Position numbers and translations under genes: made by a program. DNA of 64,000 bases from Deltaproteobacteria bacterium. GTDB lineage: Bacteria > Myxococcota_A > Polyangia > Polyangiales > Polyangiaceae. The stretch is from NCBI GenBank assembly GCA_016218915.1, contig JACRCQ010000005.1, forward strand, positions 186,001 to 250,000, in the 5' to 3' direction. This document shows positions 9,061 to 18,357 of this stretch, piece after piece (positions within the stretch are counted from its first letter, which is position 1; each line of letters begins with the position of its first letter). The notes under the pieces are model-generated. The model saw only the letters and a list, made by a program, of their open reading frames with translations, searched no databases and was not told the DNA's origin.

Positions 9061-10509
9061 ATGACGTTGGTAGAAGGCCCGGACTCGCTCGCCCTCGAAT
9101 CGCGGGGGGAGGTGCGATTCATCGACGCCGACGCCCGCGTACGACTCCGAAGCGCCGTCGAGGCGGCTGGCTGGTTGCTGGTGACCACCGACGCGTTCGG
9201 TCCCGGCGCTTGCGGCCTGCTCGACAAGATCATCGAAGAAGAGATCGAGCAGGCGCTCAGCCGACGAGGCGCGCCCGCTTCGGGTACTGCAGCCTCGAGC
9301 TCCCTGGAGGACCTGCTCAACGATCAGCTCTTTCGCGCCCGGTCAGCTCGAGTCAAGGGCATCGCCCTCGCCCTCGGATCCCTTGCCGGGCTCGTCACCT
9401 CCACTGGCGCGCTCGATCCGGACGACAGCGCAACGGTGCGGATGCTCGCTGGCGCTTGCCGGGATCGGCCGTTCGCGTTGTGGCTCTCCTCGACCGATGA
9501 CGCCTTGCTGGCGTACGGACCTCCAGCACCGCTGAAGGACCTGTTGAGGGTCGCGAGACGCGAGCCAGCCACGCCCGCGCCTCTACCCGTTGAATCGGGC
9601 TCCGAGCGGCCTCCGGTGGCCGAAGGTGATTCGTCCACGCCTCACGACGAAGCGACGGTCGGCGACGAAGGCTCTCCGCTGCGCTGGAGAATCTTCATGC
9701 GCGAGCTCGACGAAGCGCAGGGCCCAAAGCCGCTTGCGATCGTGGAGAAGCTCTTCATCGACCGCTACGTGCCGTTGTCCCAGGCCGTGTCCCGGGGAGA
9801 GGCAGAGCTTCGCGCCCGTCAGGCGTTGCAGCGGTTCGCCAAGAGCTTCGAGAAAAGCTATCGCGAAGCGTTTGCCGCGGCCAAGGTCACGCGACGCCGC
9901 CCGCCCATGGTCTTTGACGTGCCTCAGATCGCCGCCCGAGCCGCACGGCTGCACGGCGCGCGCAACGTCGTGCTGCTGCTCGTCGACGCCATGCGCTTCG
10001 ACGTCGGCGCACGGGTCCAGCAGCTGCTGCGCGAAGAGCTCACCCCTGACGCAGTGTGCACCGAGCAGGTGCTCTTGTGGGCCGCCCTTCCGACCGTGAC
10101 CTCGGTCCAGGTCGAGCTGCTCGCTCGTGGACCTCAGGGACTGTCCGAGCCCCTGGACGCGGACGCAGACCACGACCTGATCGTGCCGCGGGGCAAGGCT
10201 GCTTCGACGATTCGAAGGCTGCGAGCGGGCGGCCGGGAAATCCACAAGCTCGACGTCGTGCAGTCCATGCTCTGCGAGGCAGGGCCGCGTGAGCCGGAGC
10301 GCATCGAGGAGCTTGCCCGCGCTGCCCTGGGGCCGATTGCGAAGTTTGCCAGGGGACTTCAGGCACGCACGCTCCTCTTCATTTTCGGGGACCACGGCTT
10401 TGAGCTGCCTGTGGCCGACAAGGGGACCGGACCTGCCAAGCAAGGGGGCGGCAGCCCAGAGCAGGTGCTGATGCCTGGACATGCCTGGTTGATCGGCGGC
10501 ATCCACTAG
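9061..10509 (+). CDS. Stand-alone PglZ-like (alkaline-phosphatase-superfamily) protein
   Basis: Using the ATG at 9061 the protein has 482 residues. An in-frame ATG at 9043 is also possible, and neither has a strong Shine-Dalgarno site. The C-terminal half looks like a PglZ domain: NVVLLLVDAMRFDVG with Asp309 as the likely first metal ligand, a long middle part, and IFGDHGFELP with Asp444 and His445. The N-terminal 280 residues show no motif I recognise. PglZ proteins are best known from BREX and Pgl phage-defence loci, but none of the other BREX genes is nearby. Neighbours are an acylase and a deformylase. The biochemical role is unknown. Confidence 0.6.
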   Translation: MTLVEGPDSLALESRGEVRFIDADARVRLRSAVEAAGWLLVTTDAFGPGACGLLDKIIEEEIEQALSRRGAPASGTAASSSLEDLLNDQLFRARSARVKGIALALGSLAGLVTSTGALDPDDSATVRMLAGACRDRPFALWLSSTDDALLAYGPPAPLKDLLRVARREPATPAPLPVESGSERPPVAEGDSSTPHDEATVGDEGSPLRWRIFMRELDEAQGPKPLAIVEKLFIDRYVPLSQAVSRGEAELRARQALQRFAKSFEKSYREAFAAAKVTRRRPPMVFDVPQIAARAARLHGARNVVLLLVDAMRFDVGARVQQLLREELTPDAVCTEQVLLWAALPTVTSVQVELLARGPQGLSEPLDADADHDLIVPRGKAASTIRRLRAGGREIHKLDVVQSMLCEAGPREPERIEELARAALGPIAKFARGLQARTLLFIFGDHGFELPVADKGTGPAKQGGGSPEQVLMPGHAWLIGGIH

Positions 10510-10567
10510 CCTGCTTCGCCAGCGTCCCCCATGGCATTCCTCTGGTGGCTGGCTACACTGTCAGCCC

Positions 10568-11371
10568 GTGAACCCGACCGATTCGTTCCACGCCCGTCGC
10601 GCACTTCTCGGCTGGCTCGCGTGCGCCTCCGCGTGTGCAGCCTTCCCAACGCTCGGGTGCGCAGGCGCTGCGCCCTGCCCGGCGGCAAACCCTGTCCCCA
10701 GCCCCATGCCGACCCCCACCCAGCCTTCTGCGCCAGCGCTTCCGCCCGGTCTTCTCGCTGAGGATCTGAAGCTCCTCGCGTCGCCTGGCGATGCGCTTCC
10801 TGTGGTCCAACGCACCGCTGGTTCGCGGGGCGTCCTCAGGAGTCTCGCTCGTCCGCTGGCTCCGGCCGATGACGTGACCGTGCTCGAACGGCGCATGCGT
10901 GCTTCGCTCGCCGCAACCAAGGGCGTGGGCATTGCTGCACCCCAAGTGGGCCTCGGCGTGCGCGCGATCCTCGTGATGCATGGTGCGCGGCCGTCGACGC
11001 CGGGCGGCGTGGCCGACCCTCGAATCGTGTTCTATCTCAACCCGCGCATCGTGGAGCGCAGCGACGAGGTGACGCTCGACTACGAGGGGTGCCTTTCCGT
11101 GGCCGAGGTCTGCGGAATGGTGCGTCGCAACCGGAGCGTGGTCGTGGAGCACGGTGTTGCTGGCGCGAAGCCGGTGCGCGTGGAGGCTACAGGCTTCGAT
11201 GCGCGCATCTTCCAGCACGAGATCGATCACCTCGAAGGCGTGCTCTACATCGATCGCGTGGAAGGCGGCCTGCAGCCCAAGGACAAGCTCAAGGAGCTTC
11301 GGGAGCAGCTGAGGCGCGACCATCCGGAGCTGGTGACAATGCGCGAGGTGGTGAGGAGCGCGGTGCTGTAG
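10568..11371 (+). CDS. Peptide deformylase with an export signal (Tat-like lipoprotein leader)
   Basis: All three deformylase motifs are present: GVGIAAPQVG (119-128), EGCLS (173-177) and QHEIDH (216-221). Together these give the Cys, two His and Glu of the metal site that removes the formyl group from N-terminal methionine. Unusually, the domain is preceded by about 100 extra residues: a twin-Arg segment (Arg10-Arg11), a hydrophobic stretch and a lipobox-like PTLGC31, then a Pro-rich linker. A normal cytosolic deformylase is about 170 residues with no leader. This predicts an envelope-located enzyme. The start is GTG. The 3' neighbour begins within or just after the stop. Confidence 0.85.
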   Translation: MNPTDSFHARRALLGWLACASACAAFPTLGCAGAAPCPAANPVPSPMPTPTQPSAPALPPGLLAEDLKLLASPGDALPVVQRTAGSRGVLRSLARPLAPADDVTVLERRMRASLAATKGVGIAAPQVGLGVRAILVMHGARPSTPGGVADPRIVFYLNPRIVERSDEVTLDYEGCLSVAEVCGMVRRNRSVVVEHGVAGAKPVRVEATGFDARIFQHEIDHLEGVLYIDRVEGGLQPKDKLKELREQLRRDHPELVTMREVVRSAVL

Positions 11372-11425
11372 GTGCCCCCCTTTGCTCCATTGCCCGCCCA
11401 ACACGCGCATGCCAATGTCCCGGTC

Positions 11426-12547
11426 GTGCAATCCCGCTACCTTCTCCTGGCCTTGATCGCACTGTGCAGCTGCAAGCGATCGACCCCGCCCGATGCCTAT
11501 GTCCAGATCTCCGGCGGACAGAGCCACAGCTGTGCTATTCGCGCCGATCGTTCGGCATGGTGTTGGGGCAGCGGCATGCGCGGCGAGCTGGGGGAGAACA
11601 CGCCCGAGATCCGAACCACGCCCGTGCGCGTGTGGGGCGACGCTCCTTGGGCGCAGATCTCGGCCGGTGGAGCACATTCCTGTGGCGTGCGAACGGACGG
11701 CCAGCTGTGGTGCTGGGGCGGCAACGCAGCCGGTGAGGTCGGGGATGGCACGCGGGTGCAGTCGCGGGTGACGCCGCTTCGCGTGGGCAGCGATTCGGAC
11801 TGGCTGCAGGTTTCTGCGCAACAGGGACGGACCTGCGCGGTGCGCAAGACCGGCGGCATCTGGTGCTGGGGAGACAACCTGGCCGGACTCATTCCAGGCG
11901 AAACGCGCGAAGATCTGCCAAGCCCGACGCACATCGAGGTCGCTGGCGACTTCAAGCAGGTTGCAGTGGGTCGCGGCCATGTCTGCTCCATCAAGAGCGA
12001 CAACACCTTGTGGTGCTGGGGGCGCAACCTCACAGGGCAGGCAGGCTTCGGCACGCCGAATGTGATGCGAGCTCCCGGAGCGTGCGGCACGGACAAGGAT
12101 TGGACGCTCGTCGCCGCCGGAGAGGCGCACACCTGTGGCCTGCGCGGCAAAGGCGATCTCTGGTGCTGGGGCGACAATCAGCGGGGGCAGCTCGGCGATG
12201 GTTCGCGCACCGTTCGCATGAACCCGGTGCAGATTCAGGGTAGCGACTGGACCGTGGTCAGCACAGGTCTGCGTCACACGTGTGGCGCACGGGCCGACGG
12301 CTCTGTGTGGTGCTGGGGCGAAGGGCAGCGGGGCGAGATCGGTGACGGCTCCCAGGTCGATCGCCTCGCACCTGTCCGCATCGGCGCAGACAGGAAGTGG
12401 AAGCACGTGGCAGCGGGCTTTGCGCATAGCTGCGCGATCGACGACGAAGGCGCTGCGTGGTGCTGGGGTGAGGGCTCAGGCTCCCAGCTCGGCCACGGGT
12501 CCAACAAGAGCTCGGCAAATCCAGTGCGCGTGGGCGCTCAGCCGTAG
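11426..12547 (+). CDS. RCC1-repeat lipoprotein
   Basis: The 373-residue product starts VQSRYLLLALIALCSC, a short lipoprotein signal with the lipid cysteine in ALCSC. The rest is seven RCC1-type blades, each ending in a WCWG motif followed by a GELG-, GEVG- or GQLG-like turn, spaced about 50 residues apart. Seven blades make a complete beta-propeller, so the mature protein is probably one propeller anchored in the membrane facing out. An earlier in-frame GTG (11372) directly follows the deformylase stop but would bury the signal peptide. RCC1 propellers are usually protein-binding modules. The ligand here is unknown. Confidence 0.82.
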   Translation: MQSRYLLLALIALCSCKRSTPPDAYVQISGGQSHSCAIRADRSAWCWGSGMRGELGENTPEIRTTPVRVWGDAPWAQISAGGAHSCGVRTDGQLWCWGGNAAGEVGDGTRVQSRVTPLRVGSDSDWLQVSAQQGRTCAVRKTGGIWCWGDNLAGLIPGETREDLPSPTHIEVAGDFKQVAVGRGHVCSIKSDNTLWCWGRNLTGQAGFGTPNVMRAPGACGTDKDWTLVAAGEAHTCGLRGKGDLWCWGDNQRGQLGDGSRTVRMNPVQIQGSDWTVVSTGLRHTCGARADGSVWCWGEGQRGEIGDGSQVDRLAPVRIGADRKWKHVAAGFAHSCAIDDEGAAWCWGEGSGSQLGHGSNKSSANPVRVGAQP

Positions 12548-12552
12548 CAGCC

Positions 12553-13545
12553 CTATCGCACCGTCAACACGATCTTGCCGATGTGCGAGCCGGTCTCCAT
12601 CAGCGCATGCGCCTTTGCCGCCTCGGCCAGCGGGAACGTCGCATGGATCACCGGAGCGATCTTGCCCTGCTCCAGCAGCGGCCAGACCCTCTCGCGCAAC
12701 GACCGCGCAATCGATGCCTTGAATCCCACGTCTCGCGCGCGCAGCGTCGACCCGGTGATCGTGAGCCGTCGTCTCATCACCGCTCCGAAGTCCAACGTCG
12801 CCTTGGCTCCGCCCAGAAATGCGATCAGCACGATGCGTCCGTCCTCCGCAAGCGCCTGCACCTCTCGCGGCAGGTAGTCGCCAGCGACCATGTCGAGGAT
12901 CACGTCCACTCCGCGCCCTTGGGTCTCCGCTTTCACCACCTCGACGAAGTCTTCTTCGCGGTAGTGGATCGCTCGCTCGGCGCCCAGCCGTTCGCACGCC
13001 GCGCACTTGTCCTTGGAGCCCGCTGTGGCAAACACCCGGTGCCCGAACGCCTTTGCCATCTGGATCGCGGTGGTGCCGATTCCACTGCTTCCGCCCTGTA
13101 CCAGGAATGTTTCACCGGGCAACAGCCTGGCTCGATCGAACACATTGCTCCAGACCGTGAAGAACGTCTCCGGCAAGTCTGCAGCCATGATCCACGAGAA
13201 GTCACGGGGAACCGGGAGGCAGTTGGAGGCGTGCGCCGTGCAGTACTCGGCGTATCCTCCGCCAGGCACCAGCGAACAAACCCGATCGCCGGTGCGCCAT
13301 TCGGTCACGCCTTCTCCGATCGACGCAATCGTGCCTGCGATCTCCAGGCCAGGAATGTCGGAAGCGCCCGGCGGAGCTGGGTAGGCGCCCTTTCGTTGCA
13401 GAACATCCGGGCGATTGATCCCGGCAGCATACACCTCGACCAGCACTTCGCCCGGCGCCGGCTGCGGTCTTGGCCGCGAGCCGACTTGCAGGACTTCCGG
13501 CGCCCCTGGGGAGGTGATTTCCACGCATTGCATTGTGTCGGTCAT
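12553..13545 (-). CDS. NAD(P)H:quinone oxidoreductase, PIG3 family (zinc-free MDR)
   Basis: The 330-residue protein has the full medium-chain dehydrogenase/reductase layout: an N-terminal GroES-like domain with VYAAGINRPDVLQRKGAYP and PGLEIAGTIASIGEGV, and a Rossmann domain with ETFLVQGGSSGIGTTAIQMA. These are the hallmarks of the PIG3/quinone oxidoreductase branch, which lacks catalytic zinc and reduces quinones with NADPH. The start MTDTMQCVEI at 13545 was chosen because conserved sequence begins there. An upstream extension is unconserved-looking. It ends 5 nt from the convergent RCC1 gene. A cytosolic detoxification role is inferred from the family. Confidence 0.88.
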   Translation of the reverse strand: MTDTMQCVEITSPGAPEVLQVGSRPRPQPAPGEVLVEVYAAGINRPDVLQRKGAYPAPPGASDIPGLEIAGTIASIGEGVTEWRTGDRVCSLVPGGGYAEYCTAHASNCLPVPRDFSWIMAADLPETFFTVWSNVFDRARLLPGETFLVQGGSSGIGTTAIQMAKAFGHRVFATAGSKDKCAACERLGAERAIHYREEDFVEVVKAETQGRGVDVILDMVAGDYLPREVQALAEDGRIVLIAFLGGAKATLDFGAVMRRRLTITGSTLRARDVGFKASIARSLRERVWPLLEQGKIAPVIHATFPLAEAAKAHALMETGSHIGKIVLTVR

Positions 13546-13682
13546 GGCCCGCAATCCTGGTGCGAGAGCGTCCCGGTGTCGACCCGCAAGGAGAAATACC
13601 GAGCAATCCCGCAAGCCTCAGGCCCGTGATACGGTTGTCTGAGCCGATTTCCGACCAGGCAGGCACTGATCCAGTGGAACCC

Positions 13683-14237
13683 ATGCAACCCCATCGAGCA
13701 CCCCTGCGAGTCATCGCTCCCGTCGAGGAGCTCCAGACCCAGCAGCCGCTCACGCTGGACCATGCGTTCCGTCTCTATTCACGCTACGTCGCCGCGATTG
13801 CCAAGCGGCTGCTCGGGCGCGACGACGACGTGGACGACGTGGTGCAGGACGTGTTCCTGCGCGCCCACAAAGGGCTCGGGCAGCTTCGGGAGACCGAGGC
13901 GCTCAAGGCATGGCTTGCGACGGTCACGGTGCGGGTGGCACGTCGAAAGCTCAGGCTTCGCAAGATCGGGCGCGTGTTCGGTCTGGGCGAGGCTCCGGAG
14001 TACGAGCAGATCGCATCCACAGGGGCCACGGCCGAGGATCGCGCCGTGCTCGCGCGCTTGTACGCGCTGCTCGACACCATGCCGGTCGACAACCGCATTG
14101 CTTGGACGTTGCGATACATCGAAGGCGAGAAGCTGGAAGAAGTCGCTGAGCTGGCAGGATGCTCGCTGGCTACGGCAAAGCGTCGAATCGCCGCGGCGCA
14201 GGAAACCATTGATGGAGCTTTCAGCCATGAGCGCTGA
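13683..14237 (+). CDS. ECF-type RNA polymerase sigma factor
   Basis: The 184-residue protein has the two ECF domains. Region 2 is FRLYSRYVAAIAKRLLG...DDVDDVVQDVFLRAHK and region 4 is LDTMPVDNRIAWTLRYIEG followed by the helix-turn-helix LEEVAELAGCSLATAKRR. It has no extra C-terminal domain. The ATG at 13683 gives MQPHRAPLRV. A GTG at 13626 would add 19 residues. The stop overlaps the FecR-like gene by 11 nt, the standard arrangement for a sigma factor and its membrane regulator. It probably drives the operon that continues into the exported protein and vWA lipoproteins. Confidence 0.85.
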   Translation: MQPHRAPLRVIAPVEELQTQQPLTLDHAFRLYSRYVAAIAKRLLGRDDDVDDVVQDVFLRAHKGLGQLRETEALKAWLATVTVRVARRKLRLRKIGRVFGLGEAPEYEQIASTGATAEDRAVLARLYALLDTMPVDNRIAWTLRYIEGEKLEEVAELAGCSLATAKRRIAAAQETIDGAFSHER

Positions 14238-15351
14238 CCTCATGCGAAAGATCGAAACCGCCAGGGCGCAGGTCGACGTCGCCTGGACCGACGAGCGCGC
14301 CCAGGTGGTCGGTCGCCAGATGATGCGCCGGAAGCGACGCCGGGACACGGTTCGCGGTGCGAGCCTCGTGGTCGCCTCGCTCGTCGTGCTCCTCGTGGTC
14401 GGCTTCGGCGTACGCCGTTACATGCTGCCAGGCGCAGCACCCAACGTCGCAAGCGCCCCGCTGCAGACCGATGCGCCAGCGGTCCTCAAGCTTGCCGATG
14501 GATCGGTCGTCACGCCGGTCGATCGCAACTCGCTCGTGCGCACGGCTCAGACCTCAGCTACGCGCGTGGTGGTCGAAGTGGTCAGCGGCGCCGCGAAGTT
14601 CGATGTCACTCCGAACTCCGGCCGCGTGTTCCGCGTGGAAGCCGGACGTGTTGCCGTGGAGGTGCTGGGCACCAGCTTCACCGTGGAGCGCCTGGCCCAG
14701 GATTCCGCGAAGGTGTCGGTGCAGCGTGGACGCGTGCGCGTTTCTTGGGACGACGAAGCGGTGGAGCTCGGGGCAGGGGAGGAAGGGCTCTTTCCCAGGC
14801 AGCGCGCTCAGCTGCCTGCAACCAGTGCATCGTCGCAACCCGTCGAGTCTGCGGCGCCCACTGCTCCGCCGGCTCCGCCCGCTCCCCCCGCGATCTCTGC
14901 CCGCCCTGCGTGGCGTGCGCTGCATCAGGAAGGCGACTTCGACAAGGCTTGGGAAGTGCTGCAACGCGAAGGCATCGACAAGGTGCGCGACGATGCAGGG
15001 GAGCTTCTCGCCGCCGCAGACGTGGCGCGCATGAGCAAGCACTCAGCGCAGGCCGTAGGCCCTCTCCGCAGGCTTCTCGCCAGCCACCCAGGGGATCCCC
15101 GCGCACCTCTGGCAGCGTTCACCCTCGGACGGGTGCTTCTCGACGAGCTGGGGCGCCCCAGGGAGGCAGCTGACGCGTTTGCGCAGGCGCGCAAGGGGGC
15201 GATGGCAGAGGACGCCCTGGCTCGCGAGGTGGAAGCCTGGTCGCGTGCGGGCGACGCCACGACGGCGCGGGCACGCGCAGAGGAGTACCTCAAGCTCTAC
15301 CCGAGTGGACGTCGGGAGCGATCGGTGCGACGGTACGGCGGGCTTGAATGA
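14227..15351 (+). CDS. FecR-like sigma regulator with C-terminal TPR region
   Basis: This 374-residue protein has a short cytoplasmic N-terminus (1-44) that can contact the sigma factor, one membrane helix (45-62) and a FecR-like periplasmic domain of beta strands (VVVEVVSGAAKFDV, VFRVEAGRVAVEVLGTSFTV, SVQRGRVRVSW). A Pro/Ala-rich linker leads to a TPR-like helical region (about 245-370, including AAFTLGRVLLDELGRPREAADAF). Such proteins sense an envelope signal and control the partner ECF factor. The ATG lies inside the sigma gene's 3' end, and the stop overlaps the next start (ATGA), so all three should be coupled. Confidence 0.82.
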   Translation: MSADLMRKIETARAQVDVAWTDERAQVVGRQMMRRKRRRDTVRGASLVVASLVVLLVVGFGVRRYMLPGAAPNVASAPLQTDAPAVLKLADGSVVTPVDRNSLVRTAQTSATRVVVEVVSGAAKFDVTPNSGRVFRVEAGRVAVEVLGTSFTVERLAQDSAKVSVQRGRVRVSWDDEAVELGAGEEGLFPRQRAQLPATSASSQPVESAAPTAPPAPPAPPAISARPAWRALHQEGDFDKAWEVLQREGIDKVRDDAGELLAAADVARMSKHSAQAVGPLRRLLASHPGDPRAPLAAFTLGRVLLDELGRPREAADAFAQARKGAMAEDALAREVEAWSRAGDATTARARAEEYLKLYPSGRRERSVRRYGGLE

Positions 15352-16352
15352 AGAGGCGTCACGCTGCTGCCGTGGCGCTGGTGCTTGCGGCCGCTTGCAC
15401 CAGCGCATCTGCTCTTGCCGGGGAAACGCACCCGCTCGTGCAGCTCACAGTCGACCCATGCGCGGATGTCGCAGCTGCCGACGTGCGGCGCATCGCAGCC
15501 ATCGAGCTCGGTGCCCTGCTCGTTCCAGAAGGCGTGGCGCCAGCTCCTGATACCACCCGCGTGTTCGTCGCATGCGTGCAAGGCTTGATCGAGCTTCGCG
15601 TCGATGACCCCATCACCGGCAAGTCGCTGCAGCGTCAGATCGACGTGCGCGAAGCAGCGAAGCCCACGCGCGCAAGGCTCGTCGCGCTGGCAGCCGCAGA
15701 GCTCGTGTACACGAGCTGGACCGAGCTTGCGACCAATCCCACGCCCGAGGTGGCTCCGGCTGGTGCGCGTCCGCCGGTCGAGGTCGTGCAGAACATGCGC
15801 GACCAGGTGCGCAGAAAGATCCCTGTCAAGCTGTCGCCTGCTCAGCCGCTGCGCGTGCTCGGCATCGTGTCCCGACGGTCCTTCCTCTCGCAAGGGGGTG
15901 TCCTGTGGGGCGGTGGACTTCGGGTCGCCGATGATCCATTCCAGCTCGTCGGATGGAGTGCTGACGCTGTGATCGAGCACGGGTCCGTGGCCGCGACGAT
16001 CGGGGAGGTCAACATCGATACTGCCACGCTCGGCGGATCGCTCGTTCTGCATCGAGAAGTGTCCGTGCTTTCGATGCGCGCTGGGCTCGGCCTGCGCTTC
16101 GGAGTGGCGAGGATGATGGGCAAGCCCTATTCGAGCCAGCTTGCCGAGGGCAAGTCGGTCGTCGCTCCCTGGGGTTGGCCCCTGGGCGTGCTCGCCCTGA
16201 GCATCACCCCGATCCGTCCCCTGGTCCTCGAAGTCCAGGGCGAGGCTGGCTACGTCGTGCTTCCGCTCGGCGGTCAGGTCGGGGGCGTCCAGGAGATCAC
16301 GCTGCAAGGCGCCTGGGCCGGCGTCCAGCTCGGAATCGGGATGTTCTTATGA
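15348..16352 (+). CDS. Exported protein of unknown function, part of the sigma/FecR operon
   Basis: A 334-residue protein with a clear signal peptide (MKRRHAAAVALVLAAACTSASALAG region, first 24 residues). The N-terminal part (30-120) alternates strands and helices, including DVRRIAAIELGALLV, like periplasmic domains that recur in myxobacterial exported proteins. From about 165 onward alternating hydrophobic strands (VAATIGEVNIDTATLGGSL, VLSMRAGLGLRFGVARM, LVLEVQGEAGYVVLPLGGQ) suggest a small outer-membrane beta-barrel ending in GMFL, though the last residue is Leu rather than Phe. I recognise no family. The ATG overlaps the FecR gene's stop by 4 nt, so it is probably a target or sensor in the same pathway. 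Confidence 0.72.
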   Translation: MKRRHAAAVALVLAAACTSASALAGETHPLVQLTVDPCADVAAADVRRIAAIELGALLVPEGVAPAPDTTRVFVACVQGLIELRVDDPITGKSLQRQIDVREAAKPTRARLVALAAAELVYTSWTELATNPTPEVAPAGARPPVEVVQNMRDQVRRKIPVKLSPAQPLRVLGIVSRRSFLSQGGVLWGGGLRVADDPFQLVGWSADAVIEHGSVAATIGEVNIDTATLGGSLVLHREVSVLSMRAGLGLRFGVARMMGKPYSSQLAEGKSVVAPWGWPLGVLALSITPIRPLVLEVQGEAGYVVLPLGGQVGGVQEITLQGAWAGVQLGIGMFL

Positions 16353-16382
16353 AGTGCTTGAGAGAGCTTCTGGGAGGGCGTC

Positions 16383-18260
16383 ATGCGCAATGCGACTGAC
16401 AAGACCGTGGCAGCGTGTCATCGGCGCGCTCGACCAGGGCACGCCATTGCCCTCGTTCCCCTGCTGCTGCTCGCGTTGTCATCCTGCACCACCAGCGGGG
16501 AAGTGCTCGTTCCGATCGGGGGAGACTCTGGGCAAGGCGGAGCTGACGGCGGCGCAGATGTGGTCATTCCCCCCAAGAAAGTCCAGCGTATCGATCTGCT
16601 TCTGATGATCGACAACTCGGCTTCCATGGCCGACAAGCAGGACCTGCTGGGCCAGTCCGTGCCAGACCTCATGACCCGGCTCGCCAATCCACAATGCATC
16701 GACTCGCAGACCGGCAAGCCGGTAGTCCAGCCCGCAAAGCCGCTCGACCCCTGCCCAGAGGGCTCTGCCAGGGAGTTCAACCCGGTCCTCGACATGCACG
16801 TGGCCGTGATCACTTCGTCGCTCGGAGGCCATGGTGCTGACTCGTGCAGCAATGTCCCGACCGCGCAGTACAACCCGCGCATGGAGGACATGTCGCACCT
16901 GATCTCGCGGGGGCCCACCGTGAATCAGACGGTGCCCACCTGGCAGAGCAAAGGGTTCCTGTTCTGGGATCCCTCGCAGGTCGGCACACCTCCCGGCGAA
17001 GCGGACTACGGTGCGTTGAGCACGTCACTCGCCTCGCTCGTGACCGGCGCTGGCCAGGACGGATGCGGCTTCGAGTCGAGCCTCGAGGCCTGGTACCGGT
17101 TCCTCGTGGATCCGGCCCCTTACCAGACGCTGGTGCCCTACAATTGCCTGACCAATCAGCCTGAGCCGTCTTCAGGTCAATGCCGCGGACCGCAAGGGGT
17201 GGACTCGGTCGTGCTCACCCAGCGCGCCGACTTTCTTCGGCCAGATTCGCTCGTGGCGATTGTGATGCTCACCGATGAAGACGACTGCTCGGTGAAGGAC
17301 GCGTCGCAGAACTACATTGCTCTGCAGGCCTACAGCGGCCAGAACCCGTGGCACCTGCCTCGCGCTACCTCGGCCTGCGCCACCGATCCGGCGAGCGCCA
17401 ACTGCATGTCCTGCGTGCAAGGTGACTTCAGCTCAGACCCGGAATGCTCCAAAGGCCTCTACTACTCTGACATCGAGGACTCGCTCAACCTGCGCTGCTA
17501 CCGCCAGAAGCAGCGTTTCGGCATCGATTTCCTCCATCCCACCGCACGCTACGTGCACGCGCTGACCAACCCGTTCTTCACCAAGGACAAGGTCAATCCG
17601 CTCTTCTGCACCGCGCCCACGCCGGATGGGATGGCGTGCACGACACCCATGCGCGATCCCTCGCAAATCCTGCTCGGCGCCATTGTGGGCGTCCCCTGGC
17701 AGGACCTCGCTCGCGATCCGAACGACATCTCCAAGGGTTATCGTCCGGCCATCGAGCTGCCCTGGGACGTGATCGCAGGCGATCTGGAGCACTACAAGGA
17801 CCCGTCGGATCCGTTGATGATCCCGTCTGTCACCCCCAGGTCCGGGACCAATCCGTTCACCCAACAGCCCGTTGCCGACTTCAACGCATCCAGCCCGACC
17901 GCCAACGTCATCAACGGCCACGAGTGGGACATCAAAGGGCAGAACGACCTTCAATACGCCTGCATCTTCAAGCTACCGACGCCCAGGGACTGCAGTGCAA
18001 ACACCTCGAGCTGCGACTGCGCGGAAGCTGACGGCCTGAACAACCCGCTTTGCCAGAGCGACGACGGGTCGTATGGAAAGCTTCAGTATCGAGCCAAGGC
18101 CTATCCTGCGGTACGCATTCTGAGCGTGCTCAAGGGGCTTGGCTCCCGCGCCATGGTCGGGTCGATCTGCGCAGCTGAGACCGGGGATTCCGCGTCGTCG
18201 ATCTACGGCTACCGCCCTGCCGCGCAGGCGCTGGTGGAAGCCATGCGCCCCTCGCTGTGA
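16383..18260 (+). CDS. vWA-type lipoprotein, tandem paralog 1 of 3
   Basis: The 625-residue protein starts 30 nt after the previous gene behind a strong GGGAGGG Shine-Dalgarno site. A lipoprotein signal ends at ALSSC35. The mature part opens with a von Willebrand A strand and metal-site motif, IDLLLMIDNSASM, with Asp77, Ser79 and Ser81 as the DxSxS ligands. A later VAIVMLTDEDDCS is the probable fourth strand with acidic ligands. Many conserved cysteines (DGCGFESSLEAWYRFL, SANCMSCVQGD, SSCDCAEADG) suggest disulfides in an extracytoplasmic domain. It closely parallels the next two genes over nearly its whole length. No known functional family beyond vWA comes to mind. Adhesion or complex assembly is a guess. 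Confidence 0.82.
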   Translation: MRNATDKTVAACHRRARPGHAIALVPLLLLALSSCTTSGEVLVPIGGDSGQGGADGGADVVIPPKKVQRIDLLLMIDNSASMADKQDLLGQSVPDLMTRLANPQCIDSQTGKPVVQPAKPLDPCPEGSAREFNPVLDMHVAVITSSLGGHGADSCSNVPTAQYNPRMEDMSHLISRGPTVNQTVPTWQSKGFLFWDPSQVGTPPGEADYGALSTSLASLVTGAGQDGCGFESSLEAWYRFLVDPAPYQTLVPYNCLTNQPEPSSGQCRGPQGVDSVVLTQRADFLRPDSLVAIVMLTDEDDCSVKDASQNYIALQAYSGQNPWHLPRATSACATDPASANCMSCVQGDFSSDPECSKGLYYSDIEDSLNLRCYRQKQRFGIDFLHPTARYVHALTNPFFTKDKVNPLFCTAPTPDGMACTTPMRDPSQILLGAIVGVPWQDLARDPNDISKGYRPAIELPWDVIAGDLEHYKDPSDPLMIPSVTPRSGTNPFTQQPVADFNASSPTANVINGHEWDIKGQNDLQYACIFKLPTPRDCSANTSSCDCAEADGLNNPLCQSDDGSYGKLQYRAKAYPAVRILSVLKGLGSRAMVGSICAAETGDSASSIYGYRPAAQALVEAMRPSL

Positions 18261-18357
18261 CCTGCGCGCCCTCTTAATCCTTCGCTCGTCCAAGGTAAAA
18301 TCCTTGAGCCGTTTTCGTACTCCCCTTGCACTGATGGATCGAACGGAGGGAGATGCA

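Noticed and set aside
9061..10509. BREX phage-defence locus
   Set aside because: Only the PglZ-like gene is present; no methylase, ATPase or protease genes of BREX are nearby.
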